The translations under genes and the position numbers were made by a program. Shown one piece after another: positions 19,825 to 27,948 of a stretch of 64,000 bases of DNA (position 1 is the first letter of the stretch; each line of letters begins with the position of its first letter). The stretch is taken from the NCBI GenBank assembly GCA_039821125.1, contig JBCBOR010000014.1:17378-81377 (forward strand). Direction: 5' to 3'. The stretch is from Thermohalobaculum sp039821125 (GTDB taxonomy: Bacteria > Pseudomonadota > Alphaproteobacteria > Rhodobacterales > Rhodobacteraceae). Under the pieces are notes generated by a model. It did no database searches, was not told the origin of the DNA, and was given only the letters and a program-made list of their open reading frames with translations.

Positions 19825-21074
19825 GCTGGGGCCAGATGCGGCAGGGCCAGACGGGCAACGCCTGCGGCTGCGGCGTCCGAGGCGACCTGTGCTGTCGGAA
19901 CGCCAAGAACCCGTTGGCGCATCTCGGTCCAGATGGTGTTTGCCGCCCCGCCACCCACGGTCCGGATGGAGGTCAGTGCAGGGGCGCCAAGCTCGGCCAA
20001 TCGCGCATAGCCCTCGGCCTCGATCCGGGCGATTCCCTCGAGCAACCCGTGCAGGAACGCGGTATCGTCCTCGGGGCGCGGGGTCAGCCGCGGCTGAAGG
20101 TCGGGGTCGTTGTTGGGAAACCGCTCGCCGGGGCGCGGCAGGGGATAGTAATCCAGACCGCTGTCCTGCGCAGGATCGATCCCATCGCTTAGCGCCGCGA
20201 TCTCGTCCGGAGAGAAATGCGGTGCGAGTGCGCCGCCGCCCGTGTTCGATGCCCCGCCCGCCAGCCAGATGTTGCCGATGCGGTGGCTGTAGATGCCATA
20301 TTCCGGCGCGAAGACTGGCCGGTCCGACAGCAGCTTGATCGTCAGGGTCGTACCGAGCGCAGAGACCCCGTCACCGGGCCGGGTCGCTCCGGTCGCAAGG
20401 AACGATGCGCAGCCATCGGTGACCCCGGCGACCATGGGCAGACCGGCGGGCAGGCCGAACCCGCCACCCGTTCGCCCTGTTACCGCCCCGCAAGGCATGA
20501 CCGGCGGAAGAAGGTCCGGCCTCAACCCTGTGCGCGCGAGCCAGTCCGGCCACGCCCGCTGCACCGGATCATATCCTGTCTTCAGCGCGTTGCTCTCATC
20601 GCTGGGCATCGGACCAACGGAGAGCTGTTCTGCAATCCAGTCCGCCTGATGGAGAACGCGCTTGATGCTTGGCTCGGACTGGAGAGCAAGCGCGCGCGCA
20701 AGGCCGGAGTTCGCTCCTTGCCCGGCGGTCTCGCGCGGCGCGGCAGCAGCGATGGCCTCTGGGATCGCCGGATCCTCGGCCGGGTCATTGTACATGTAGA
20801 CCCGCCCGACCGGTCGGTCGGCCTCGTCCACCGCCAACACCGTTCCGGAGGTCGCATCGACGGCGCAGGCACCGATATCTGATGGCGATACCTCTCGCCA
20901 CAGCCGCTCCATCGCCAGGGCGAGAGCACCCCGCCATGTCGATGGTGCGCGATGATCCTTTCCCACCTCCGTCATGTCGGCCGACGCGATGGCGACGATG
21001 CCGGCCTCCGACGTCAGTGCCGCGCAACGCACACCCGATGTGCCGACATCGATCCCCAGCGCAAGACGGCTCAC
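19821..21074 (-). CDS. FGGY-family kinase, D-ribulose kinase-like (AtXK-1/SePSK subgroup)
   Basis: A 417-aa kinase, short for the FGGY family but equal to the AtXK-1/SePSK subgroup that phosphorylates D-ribulose. N terminus GIDVGTSGVRCAALT (phosphate loop), then VDATSGTVLAVD and VYMYNDPA as in that subgroup, and C-terminal TVGGGAANTIWTEMRQRVLG. The start is GTG at 21074, overlapping the aldolase stop (GTGA). It lies between a class II aldolase and a HAD hydrolase, so an import-phosphorylate-cleave route is plausible, but no transporter is in this operon. Confidence 0.86.
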   Translation of the reverse strand: MSRLALGIDVGTSGVRCAALTSEAGIVAIASADMTEVGKDHRAPSTWRGALALAMERLWREVSPSDIGACAVDATSGTVLAVDEADRPVGRVYMYNDPAEDPAIPEAIAAAAPRETAGQGANSGLARALALQSEPSIKRVLHQADWIAEQLSVGPMPSDESNALKTGYDPVQRAWPDWLARTGLRPDLLPPVMPCGAVTGRTGGGFGLPAGLPMVAGVTDGCASFLATGATRPGDGVSALGTTLTIKLLSDRPVFAPEYGIYSHRIGNIWLAGGASNTGGGALAPHFSPDEIAALSDGIDPAQDSGLDYYPLPRPGERFPNNDPDLQPRLTPRPEDDTAFLHGLLEGIARIEAEGYARLAELGAPALTSIRTVGGGAANTIWTEMRQRVLGVPTAQVASDAAAAGVARLALPHLAPA

Positions 21075-22114
21075 GATGCAGCCTTGTTCAGCGACTGGCG
21101 GTATTTCTCGGCGTCCCAGTCCAGCAGCGATGCCTCGTCGTCAGGCGTCAGCCGGATCAGAGCGGCGTCCTCCGGCACGCGGGCAAGCACGTCTCCGAGG
21201 CACCTTGCAAGGGCGAGATCGGACGGCGTTGCATCGATGGGGATCGCGACCCCTTCGCCGGGAAATAGAAGGATCTTGCAGGGCCGTCCATCGGCTGTGA
21301 CCTCGGCGGGCGTGGCCCCGGGGGGAACCGTACGGCATCCCGGTCCGAGGAAGATCAGATGATCGGGGTAGAGCGTCGAGCCGGTTGCCATCTCCAGTCG
21401 CACGGGATCGCGTGCCACTGCATGGGTGATCGCCTCGGGTGCCGGGACCCAGCCGGTCCCGTCGAGGCGCACGCCAAGCCCGGGTGTTGCCTCGGTCGGG
21501 GTGCGGACAACGCTCGGCTGCAGGGCTGCGCTGACGTCGCGCAGCCGTGCCTTGGCGGTTTCCGGCGTCTCGCCGCAGACGACGAGGCCATGGTTGCCGA
21601 GCACGACCACCTGCGTCTCGGGCGTCACAGCGGCGCGGATGGCACGGGCCAGATCCCAGCCCGGTTTGACATAAGGCACGACTGCGAAGGCGGTTCGGGG
21701 CAGGGCGGCGGACAGGCGCTCGGCTCCATCGGCACAGATCGCAAGAGCGATCGTGGCAACACAGTGCGTATGCAGCACCACCGGCCAGTCCAGCGCGGCG
21801 TGCACGGCGGTTTCGATCGAAGGGCGCAGACCAAGAGGGTTCGCATCGGCAGGAACAACCTCGGCCATCCCGGGCTGCTCTGCCGCACCGGCCTGAAGCG
21901 CTCGGCGCAGCACGCCGACATTGCAGGGCACCCAGATGTCGCGCGCCCCCGCCTCGGCCAGCCACGTGCCTGATGCCTTGATCCACATGGCATCGCCGGA
22001 TTTCAGCGAGGTGTTGCCGCCCGGCCCCTGTACTTGCAGCGGATCGGTGCCCAGACGGTGCGAGGTCGAGACCAGATCCGAAAACGCATCGGTCAGGCGC
22101 AAGCTGTCGAACAT
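21071..22114 (-). CDS. Class II aldolase/adducin-type protein, RhaD-like
   Basis: A 347-aa protein with a class II aldolase domain: GPGGNTSLK near residue 29, the zinc motif VLHTHCVAT, and VVVLGNHGLVVCG with the third ligand. The C-terminal 120 residues continue as in the aldolase half of bifunctional rhamnulose-1-phosphate aldolase/dehydrogenase proteins; no dehydrogenase half is present. Start 22114 has GGAGGGAGAAGAC directly upstream; the open frame extends 84 bp more without a site. First gene of the minus-strand operon, divergent from a SorC regulator gene. Confidence 0.86.
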   Translation of the reverse strand: MFDSLRLTDAFSDLVSTSHRLGTDPLQVQGPGGNTSLKSGDAMWIKASGTWLAEAGARDIWVPCNVGVLRRALQAGAAEQPGMAEVVPADANPLGLRPSIETAVHAALDWPVVLHTHCVATIALAICADGAERLSAALPRTAFAVVPYVKPGWDLARAIRAAVTPETQVVVLGNHGLVVCGETPETAKARLRDVSAALQPSVVRTPTEATPGLGVRLDGTGWVPAPEAITHAVARDPVRLEMATGSTLYPDHLIFLGPGCRTVPPGATPAEVTADGRPCKILLFPGEGVAIPIDATPSDLALARCLGDVLARVPEDAALIRLTPDDEASLLDWDAEKYRQSLNKAAS

Positions 22115-22191
22115 GTCTTCTCCCTCCGGCACCGCGTCCGAGTATCGCGATGCGCCTGAAGGCGCAATCTTGGCGCGGGTTGCATATTGTC

Positions 22192-22220
22192 TTGACAACC
22201 GGAGATGTACGAAAAATATT
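22192..22220 (+). promoter_or_regulatory. Putative sigma-70 promoter of the SorC regulator gene
   Basis: TTGACA (22192-22197), 17-bp spacer, AATATT (22215-22220), about 60 bp upstream of the regulator ATG. A consensus -35 with ideal spacing in an otherwise GC-rich region is good evidence. Confidence 0.6.
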
Positions 22221-22240
22221 TCCTGTGCGAAAGATAATTC
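22206..22240. repeat. Tandem 17-bp direct repeat, probable operator
   Basis: TGTACGAAAAATATTTC (22206-22222) and TGTGCGAAAGATAATTC (22224-22240) agree at 14 of 17 positions with an 18-bp phase. The first copy overlaps the -10 element. The location in the divergent promoter of a SorC gene suggests a regulator binding site; the direct-repeat layout differs from the palindrome at 15998-16032. Confidence 0.6.
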
Positions 22241-22281
22241 AGATCCGGCGCTGAGCCGGGCATCAGGGAGAGACCGCGGCC

Positions 22282-23274
22282 ATGGCTGCCACGGCGCCGA
22301 AACGCCAAGCGATCGATACGCGCGAATCCGATCTCGCGGCCCGTGCGGCCTGGCTGCACTTTGTCGGTGGCCTCACCCAGAGCGAAGTCGCCAAGCGTCT
22401 GGACGTGCCCAACACGCGCGCGCATCGCTATATCGCCCGCGCGCAGGCCGAGGGGCTGGTCCGCATCTTTGTCGATGTCAGCTCGTCGGATTGCGTCGCG
22501 ATGGAGACGCGGCTGATGGAGCGCTTTGGCCTGTCGTTCTGCCGCGTCGCCATGGATGTACCCGAGGCCGGTGCCTTGCCGCTGCGCTCGTTGAGCGTTG
22601 CGGGCGGCGACTATCTGATGAGCATGATCACCGGGCAGGCGCACAAGATTATCGGTATCGGCCATGGCCGGACCATTGCCGCAGCTGTCGATGCGATGGG
22701 GCGGGTCGCCGCGAACGGTATCAGTTTTGTCTCGATGCTGGGCGGTCTGACCCGGTCCTATGCGGCCAATCCCTATGACGTGATCCACCGGCTTGCCCGT
22801 GTCAGCGGGGCCGAGAGCTATATGCTGCCCGCACCGATGTTCGTAGATTCGGCCCGCGACAAACAGGTTCTGATCGGCCAGTCCGGTATCGCCGCGACGA
22901 TGTCGCTGATAGGCGAGGCGAGCCTCGCGATCGTTGGCATCGGAGCGCTGGATGCCGCGGACACAAACCCCAACGCCATCGGCGGTGAGGTGACACTGGC
23001 GGGCCTGCGCGCCGCGGGTGCGAAGGCCGAGATTCTGGGCCAGTTCCTCGACCGGGACGGCGCCCTTCTAAACACCGAGTTTGACGACCGGGTCATGGCC
23101 CCGCCGCTGGACGCGCTGCGCGGGCGCGACATTGTCGCAATCGCGGGCGGCGCCGGAAAGGCCGACGCGATCCTGGCATCCCTCAAAAGCGGTCTTTTGA
23201 CCGGACTGATCATCGACGAAGCGACTGCTCGTACGCTTGTCGGAGAAGACGGCCACGCCGTCGCAGCAGAATAA
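22282..23274 (+). CDS. SorC-family (sugar-binding) transcriptional regulator
   Basis: A 330-aa regulator. The HTH is WLHFVGGLTQSEVAKRLDVP (residues ~28-47) followed by the recognition segment NTRAHRYIARAQAEGLV; the effector domain contains IIGIGHGRTIAAAVDAM, FVSMLGGLT, and IAGGAGKADAI. The overall pattern resembles EryD-type regulators of erythritol operons, which agrees with the erythritol-kinase-like gene downstream. A purine-rich site AGGGAGAG precedes the ATG. It is divergent from the aldolase operon and co-directional with the ABC transporter operon, and could control both. Confidence 0.88.
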   Translation: MAATAPKRQAIDTRESDLAARAAWLHFVGGLTQSEVAKRLDVPNTRAHRYIARAQAEGLVRIFVDVSSSDCVAMETRLMERFGLSFCRVAMDVPEAGALPLRSLSVAGGDYLMSMITGQAHKIIGIGHGRTIAAAVDAMGRVAANGISFVSMLGGLTRSYAANPYDVIHRLARVSGAESYMLPAPMFVDSARDKQVLIGQSGIAATMSLIGEASLAIVGIGALDAADTNPNAIGGEVTLAGLRAAGAKAEILGQFLDRDGALLNTEFDDRVMAPPLDALRGRDIVAIAGGAGKADAILASLKSGLLTGLIIDEATARTLVGEDGHAVAAE

Positions 23275-23348
23275 ACAACGAGCCAAAGGGAGGACCACAG
23301 AATGTATGAGAAGGAAAAGACCTGATCAGCGCCTGGCAGCGGGGCCAG

Positions 23349-24743
23349 ATGAGCCGGCGCAGTCTGATCCGCGGCCTTGGCGCCCTCGGTATGACCGCAG
23401 CGGGTGCAGGAACGCTGGTCAACGCGCTGCAGACGCAGGCGCTGGCCGCTGATTTCGACTGGAAAAAGCACTCGGGCAAGGCGATCAAGCTGCTGCTGAA
23501 CAAGCACCCCTATACGGATGCGATGATCGCCAATCTCGACAACTTCAAGGCCCTGACCGGGATGGACGTCACCTATGACATCTTCCCCGAGGACGTCTAT
23601 TTCGACAAGGTGACGGCGGCGCTGTCGTCGGGCTCGTCCGAGTATGATGCGTTCATGACCGGCGCCTACATGACCTGGACCTATGGGCCGGCGGGCTGGG
23701 TTGTCGACCACAACGAGTGGATCAACGATCCGGAGAAAACCAACCCCGGCTATAACTGGACCGACATGCTGGAAGGCGTGCGCAAGTCCTGCGCCTGGAA
23801 CGGGCGTCCGGGCGGCGCGCTTGGCTCGGATGACGCCAAGCAGTGGTGCATCCCATGGGGCTATGAGCAGAACAACCTCGCCTACAATGCGGGCATGATG
23901 GAGAAGGCCGGTGTCGCTGTGCCGACCAACATGGACGAACTGGTCGAGGCAGCGGCCAAGCTGCAATCGGCGAACGACGGGATCTACGGCATTGGCGTGC
24001 GCGGCTCGCGGTCCTGGGCGACGATTCACCCGGGCTTCCTGTCGGGCTATGCCAACTTCGGCGAGAAGGACCTGAACGTCTCGGACGATGGCAAACTGAG
24101 CGCGGCGATGAACTCGGCCGGATCCAAGGCCTATCACAAGCAATGGGTCGAGATGATCCAGAACTCGGGTGCGTCCGACTGGTCGACCCACACCTGGTAC
24201 CAGGTTGGCACGGATCTGGGCGCAGGCAAGTCGGCGATGATCTATGACGCGGACATCCTCGGCTATTTCATGAACGGCGGCGACAACGCGATGGCGGGCA
24301 AGCTGGCCTATGCGCCCTTCGCGGCGAATCCGGCGGCAAGCGCGCCGACGCCGAACATCTGGATCTGGTCGCTGTCGATGTCCAAGTTCTCGAAGGATCT
24401 CGATGCGACGTGGAACTTTATGCAATGGGCGTCGGGCCCCGAGCATGGTCTGTTCGGTGCCGCACAGATGGACTTCGTGAACCCGGTGCGCCAATCGGTC
24501 TGGGACGATGCCGGCTTCCGCAAGCGCCTTTCCGACAGCTATCCCGGCTATGTCGAGATGCACGATGTCTCGGCCCCGGGTGCCAAGATCCACTTCACCG
24601 CACAACCGCTGTTCTTCGATCTGACCACCGAGTGGGCGGCCTCGATGCAGAAGATGGTCGCCAAGGAGGTGCCGGTGGACGAGGGGCTGGACCAGTTGGC
24701 CGACAGCGTCAACCGTCAGCTCAAAGACGCCGGTCTCGGCTGA
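23349..24743 (+). CDS. ABC transporter substrate-binding protein (family 1), N terminus probably frameshifted
   Basis: A 464-aa periplasmic binding protein with a twin-arginine-like signal (MSRRSLIRGLGALGM, ending near ALAADFDW). Its best ribosome binding site (GGGAGGACC) sits not here but ahead of ATG 23302, which opens a short frame (MYEKEKT then stop). Adding one base near 23321 joins this to the frame reading LISAWQRGQMSRRSLIRG, a natural N terminus for Tat-exported binding proteins. So either a base is missing in the sequence or translation reinitiates at 23349. The mature part is intact. It is the first gene of the transporter operon; the ligand is probably a polyol. Confidence 0.88.
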   Translation: MSRRSLIRGLGALGMTAAGAGTLVNALQTQALAADFDWKKHSGKAIKLLLNKHPYTDAMIANLDNFKALTGMDVTYDIFPEDVYFDKVTAALSSGSSEYDAFMTGAYMTWTYGPAGWVVDHNEWINDPEKTNPGYNWTDMLEGVRKSCAWNGRPGGALGSDDAKQWCIPWGYEQNNLAYNAGMMEKAGVAVPTNMDELVEAAAKLQSANDGIYGIGVRGSRSWATIHPGFLSGYANFGEKDLNVSDDGKLSAAMNSAGSKAYHKQWVEMIQNSGASDWSTHTWYQVGTDLGAGKSAMIYDADILGYFMNGGDNAMAGKLAYAPFAANPAASAPTPNIWIWSLSMSKFSKDLDATWNFMQWASGPEHGLFGAAQMDFVNPVRQSVWDDAGFRKRLSDSYPGYVEMHDVSAPGAKIHFTAQPLFFDLTTEWAASMQKMVAKEVPVDEGLDQLADSVNRQLKDAGLG

Positions 24744-24756
24744 TCCTGCAGAGGCA

Positions 24757-24806
24757 AGGGTGCGTCTTCAGCGAATTCGGATCGAATTCGCCTGAGGACG
24801 CACCCT
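24757..24806 (+). other. Long intercistronic stem-loop after binding-protein gene
   Basis: A 23-base arm (24757-24779, starting AGGGTGCGTC) pairs almost perfectly with a 24-base arm (24783-24806, ending GACGCACCCT) around a three-base loop. It lies between the binding-protein stop and the permease start. There is no T-run. Such hairpins in mal-type operons protect the upstream mRNA and give excess binding protein over membrane components. Confidence 0.7.
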
Positions 24807-24827
24807 ACGCCGCCCGGAGACGACCGC

Positions 24828-25748
24828 ATGGCTTTGACCGCTGACGCCCCGCGGGCCCGGCGCCCGCGCATCTCGCGCCGGATGCTGCCGTATCTGCTGA
24901 GCATGCCAGCCCTGCTGGCATGCATCGGCATCCTGATCCCGTTCGGGACAGCGGTCTGGTACTCGCTTCAGCGGTTCCGGATGAGCCAGCCCTGGAACCG
25001 GGGCATGAACTGGGGCGAGAATTACCTGAATTTCTTCAGTGACCCCGACTTCTGGAACACGCTGCAGATATCGCTGACCTATGCGTTCCTGACCGTGGGG
25101 TTGGAACTTCTGCTTGGCCTTGGCATCGCGCTGCTGCTGCAAAAGCGCACGCGGCTGAACAACTTCATCTCGATCATGCTGCTGATGCCGCTGATGGTCG
25201 CGCCTGCGCTGGCCGCCCTGATGTTCAAGCTGATGACGAACCCGAACTTCGGGATCCTCAGCTATCTTGCGGGGGTTGTGGGCCTCGAGGATTTCCGCTG
25301 GGCCAACGCGCCGGACACTGCGCTGTTGACGGTCGTGCTGGTCGATATCTGGGTCTACACGCCGTTCATCATGATCCTGCTGCTCGCCGGGCTGCGGTCT
25401 CTCCCGACACAGCCCTTCGAGGCCGCGGCACTCGATGGGGTGCCGCGGCTCCAGCAGTTCTGGCGGATCACGCTGCCGATGCTGATGCCGTACATCCTGA
25501 CGGCCTCGCTGTTCCGGCTGCTGGACTCGATCCAGCAGTTCGACATTATTTACGCCATGACCCAAGGGGGACCAGGCGACAAACTGATGGTCTTTCAGGT
25601 CGAGGCCTATCTGAACTTCTTCCAGTCCACCAATGTCGGGCGCTCCGCGGCTTTGCTGATGATCCTCTGGGCGGTGACGTTTTTCCTGTCAAACATCTTC
25701 ATCAAGAACTGGCTGCGTCTGCGTGAGCGCGCACGAGGAGAAGTGTGA
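24828..25748 (+). CDS. ABC transporter permease (MalF type)
   Basis: A 306-aa inner-membrane permease with six predicted helices after an Arg-rich cytoplasmic start. The EAA loop reads FEAAALDGVPRLQQFWRITLP (near residues 199-219). It is the first permease of the importer, placed after the binding-protein gene and a strong stem-loop. Confidence 0.94.
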   Translation: MALTADAPRARRPRISRRMLPYLLSMPALLACIGILIPFGTAVWYSLQRFRMSQPWNRGMNWGENYLNFFSDPDFWNTLQISLTYAFLTVGLELLLGLGIALLLQKRTRLNNFISIMLLMPLMVAPALAALMFKLMTNPNFGILSYLAGVVGLEDFRWANAPDTALLTVVLVDIWVYTPFIMILLLAGLRSLPTQPFEAAALDGVPRLQQFWRITLPMLMPYILTASLFRLLDSIQQFDIIYAMTQGGPGDKLMVFQVEAYLNFFQSTNVGRSAALLMILWAVTFFLSNIFIKNWLRLRERARGEV

Positions 25749-25790
25749 TGGATCGACACAATCCCCGAAGCGCTTGGGTTGGGGTGCAGA

Positions 25791-25947
25791 CCCGGCCCGG
25801 AATAACGGCGCGCAGCGCCCCGGGCCAGCGCCCGACCGCCCCTATGGGCGGGCGCTTTGTCGACGCCGGTGCGGGGCTGGGGCGTCGCGTGGATGTCGGT
25901 ATAAAGTGCAGACCAATAACCGTCCTGCGCCCACCCGCGGTCGGGGC
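25791..25947 (-). repeat. Dispersed intergenic element, copy A (inverted relative to copy B)
   Basis: The 235-bp gap between the two permease genes is filled by this element. Read on the minus strand it has a first block starting GACCGCGGGTGGGCGCA and ending in a conserved GGTCTGCA-C/T-TTTAT, a variable centre of 38 bp, and a second block AACAAAGCGCCCGCCC-type with long GC hairpins (GGTCGGGCGCTGGCCCGGGG). Both blocks recur at 31778-31936. It separates genes whose products work together and carries no credible ORF. Confidence 0.8.
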
Positions 25948-25983
25948 TGTCCCCGTCAGCGTATCAACCCAGCGGGGGCATAG

Positions 25984-26841
25984 ATGACCCACCACTCCCC
26001 TCTCGAGCGCTGGCTGCGCGGCATTGCCCTGGCTGTGGTCGTGCTGTTCTTCATGTTCCCGATCTTCTGGATCGCCCTGATGAGCCTGCAGACGAACGAG
26101 ACGATCCTGCGATCGCCCCCGTCGATGGTGTTCACGCCGACGATCCAGAATTATCAGGCGCTGATCACCGGCAAGCTGGAGACCAATGCGGGTACGCTGG
26201 ACGTGGCATTCATGTCGAACCTCCTGAACTCGCTGATCCTGTCGGTCGGATCGGTGGCGCTGGCGCTGGTGCTTGGGGTGCCCGCGGCCTATGCGTTCGC
26301 CCGTCACAAGTTCCGGGGGTCAGAGGACATCGCCTTCACGCTGCTCTCGTTCCGATTTGCGCCGCCCTTGCTGGTGCTGTTGCCGCTGACGATCTACTTC
26401 CAGCAGTTGGGGTTGGCGAACACCTATGTCGGGCTGATCTGGGTTTACCAGTTGATCTGCCTGCCGCTGATCCTCTGGATCGTGCGCGGATATTTCGAGG
26501 ATATCAGCCCGGATGTCGAGCACGCCTACCGCATCGCGGGCCATTCATGGTGGTCGACCTTCCGGCGTATCGCCTTGCCGTTGGCAGGGCCGGGGATCGC
26601 GGCGGCGGGGTTGCTCGCGTTCATCTTTGCCTGGAACAATTTCATCTTCGCACTGGTGCTGGCGTCGGCGGACAAGCAGCCGGTGACTGTGGGCGCGCTG
26701 GCCTTCGTAACCGCATCCGGCATCCAGTACGGTCAGATCGCTGCCGCTGTTGTGCTATCGATTGCGCCTACGTTGGCTCTGGCATTGTGGGCACAGCGGT
26801 ATCTCGTCGAGGGCCTCTCCCTTGGCGCGGTGAAGGGCTAG
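25984..26841 (+). CDS. ABC transporter permease (MalG type)
   Basis: A 285-aa inner-membrane permease with six helices. The EAA loop reads EHAYRIAGHSWWSTFRRIALP (near residues 180-200), somewhat divergent from the consensus (A-Y-R-I-A-G-H instead of A-A-x-x-D-G). It is separated from its partner permease by the dispersed repeat element and abuts the first ATPase gene directly (TAG-ATG). Confidence 0.93.
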   Translation: MTHHSPLERWLRGIALAVVVLFFMFPIFWIALMSLQTNETILRSPPSMVFTPTIQNYQALITGKLETNAGTLDVAFMSNLLNSLILSVGSVALALVLGVPAAYAFARHKFRGSEDIAFTLLSFRFAPPLLVLLPLTIYFQQLGLANTYVGLIWVYQLICLPLILWIVRGYFEDISPDVEHAYRIAGHSWWSTFRRIALPLAGPGIAAAGLLAFIFAWNNFIFALVLASADKQPVTVGALAFVTASGIQYGQIAAAVVLSIAPTLALALWAQRYLVEGLSLGAVKG

Positions 26842-27948
26842 ATGATGAGCCTCGTTGTCGAAAACCTCTCGAAGCGCTTCAAGTCCGAGACGGTGCTGGA
26901 TGATGTCTGCCTCGACGTTCCTACGGGTCGGACGCTCGTGCTGTTCGGCCCGTCTGGCACCGGCAAGACCGTATTGCTGCGCTGTATCGCAGGCGCCGAG
27001 GAGCCGGAGGCAGGCACGATCCGGATCAACGGCGAGGATGTCACCGATCTGCCGCCCGAGAGCCGTGGCGTCGGCATGGCGTTCCAGAACTTTGCGCTGT
27101 TCCCGCATATGTCGGCTTTCGACAACATCGCCTCACCGCTGACGGCCCAGCGCTCGACCCGCGACCGGATCCGCGAAGGGGTTGATGCGGTCGCGCGGCT
27201 GCTGAAGATCGACCATGTGCTGGGCCATGCCCCCCGCGCGCTGTCCAATGGGCAGAAGCAGCGCACGGCGTTGGCCCGTGCGCTGGTGGCCGAGCCGGAT
27301 ATCCTGTTGCTCGATGACCCGCTCAGGAATGTCGATGCCAAGCTGCGCTTCGAGATGCGGCTCGAGCTGCCACGCCTGCTGGCTGACCGGGGCGCGACGG
27401 TGATCTACGTGACCCAAGACTACAAGGAGGCGATGGCGCTGGGCGATCAGATCGCGGTGCTCGAAGGGCAGCGGATCGCCCAGATCGGCACGCCCGAGGA
27501 GATCTACCTGCGCCCGGCCTCGGTCGACATCGCCAACCATTTCGGCGATCCCTCGATCAACCTGCTCGATGTTCTGCCCGGCGGCGATGGCACTGGCACC
27601 CATGTCGAGATCTCGGGTCAGCGCGTTGCGCTGCCGCAGGGATATGAGGGGGCGCATGGCCAGGACTGTGTCCTGGGTATCCGGCCCGAGGCGCTGCGCT
27701 TCACGACAGGCGCGGGCGTGCCCGTGACGGTCGAGGCCGAAACCCCGCTGAACGAGAAAACCGTGACCTTGGCTGTGACCGCGGGAGGGCGGGAGATCCT
27801 GATCTCGCGCCCGGCAGGCACCATGGCTCCCGCCAGCGGCGCGGCCCATGTCGAGATGGACGCAGGCAGCGTCATCCTCTTCGATCGTGCGACCGGGCAG
27901 CGCATCTCGCCGGCATCGGCAGGCGCGACCGGGGAGCAGGCGGCATGA
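26842..27948 (+). CDS. ABC transporter ATP-binding protein, degenerate partner 1
   Basis: A 368-aa MalK-like ATPase with TOBE-type C terminus. Walker A GPSGTGKT (residues 36-43) and Q-loop MAFQNFALFP are normal, but the signature is LSNGQKQR, Walker B ends LLLDDP (catalytic Glu replaced by Asp), and the switch His is Gln (VTQDYKEAM). It overlaps the second ATPase gene by 4 bp. The two probably form a heterodimer, like the GlpS/GlpT pair of the rhizobial glycerol ABC importer. This protein alone should be a poor ATPase. Confidence 0.93.
   Translation: MMSLVVENLSKRFKSETVLDDVCLDVPTGRTLVLFGPSGTGKTVLLRCIAGAEEPEAGTIRINGEDVTDLPPESRGVGMAFQNFALFPHMSAFDNIASPLTAQRSTRDRIREGVDAVARLLKIDHVLGHAPRALSNGQKQRTALARALVAEPDILLLDDPLRNVDAKLRFEMRLELPRLLADRGATVIYVTQDYKEAMALGDQIAVLEGQRIAQIGTPEEIYLRPASVDIANHFGDPSINLLDVLPGGDGTGTHVEISGQRVALPQGYEGAHGQDCVLGIRPEALRFTTGAGVPVTVEAETPLNEKTVTLAVTAGGREILISRPAGTMAPASGAAHVEMDAGSVILFDRATGQRISPASAGATGEQAA

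Noticed and set aside
22818..24605. A 595-aa minus-strand frame
   Set aside because: Antisense of the SorC regulator and binding-protein genes; both of those have clear domains.
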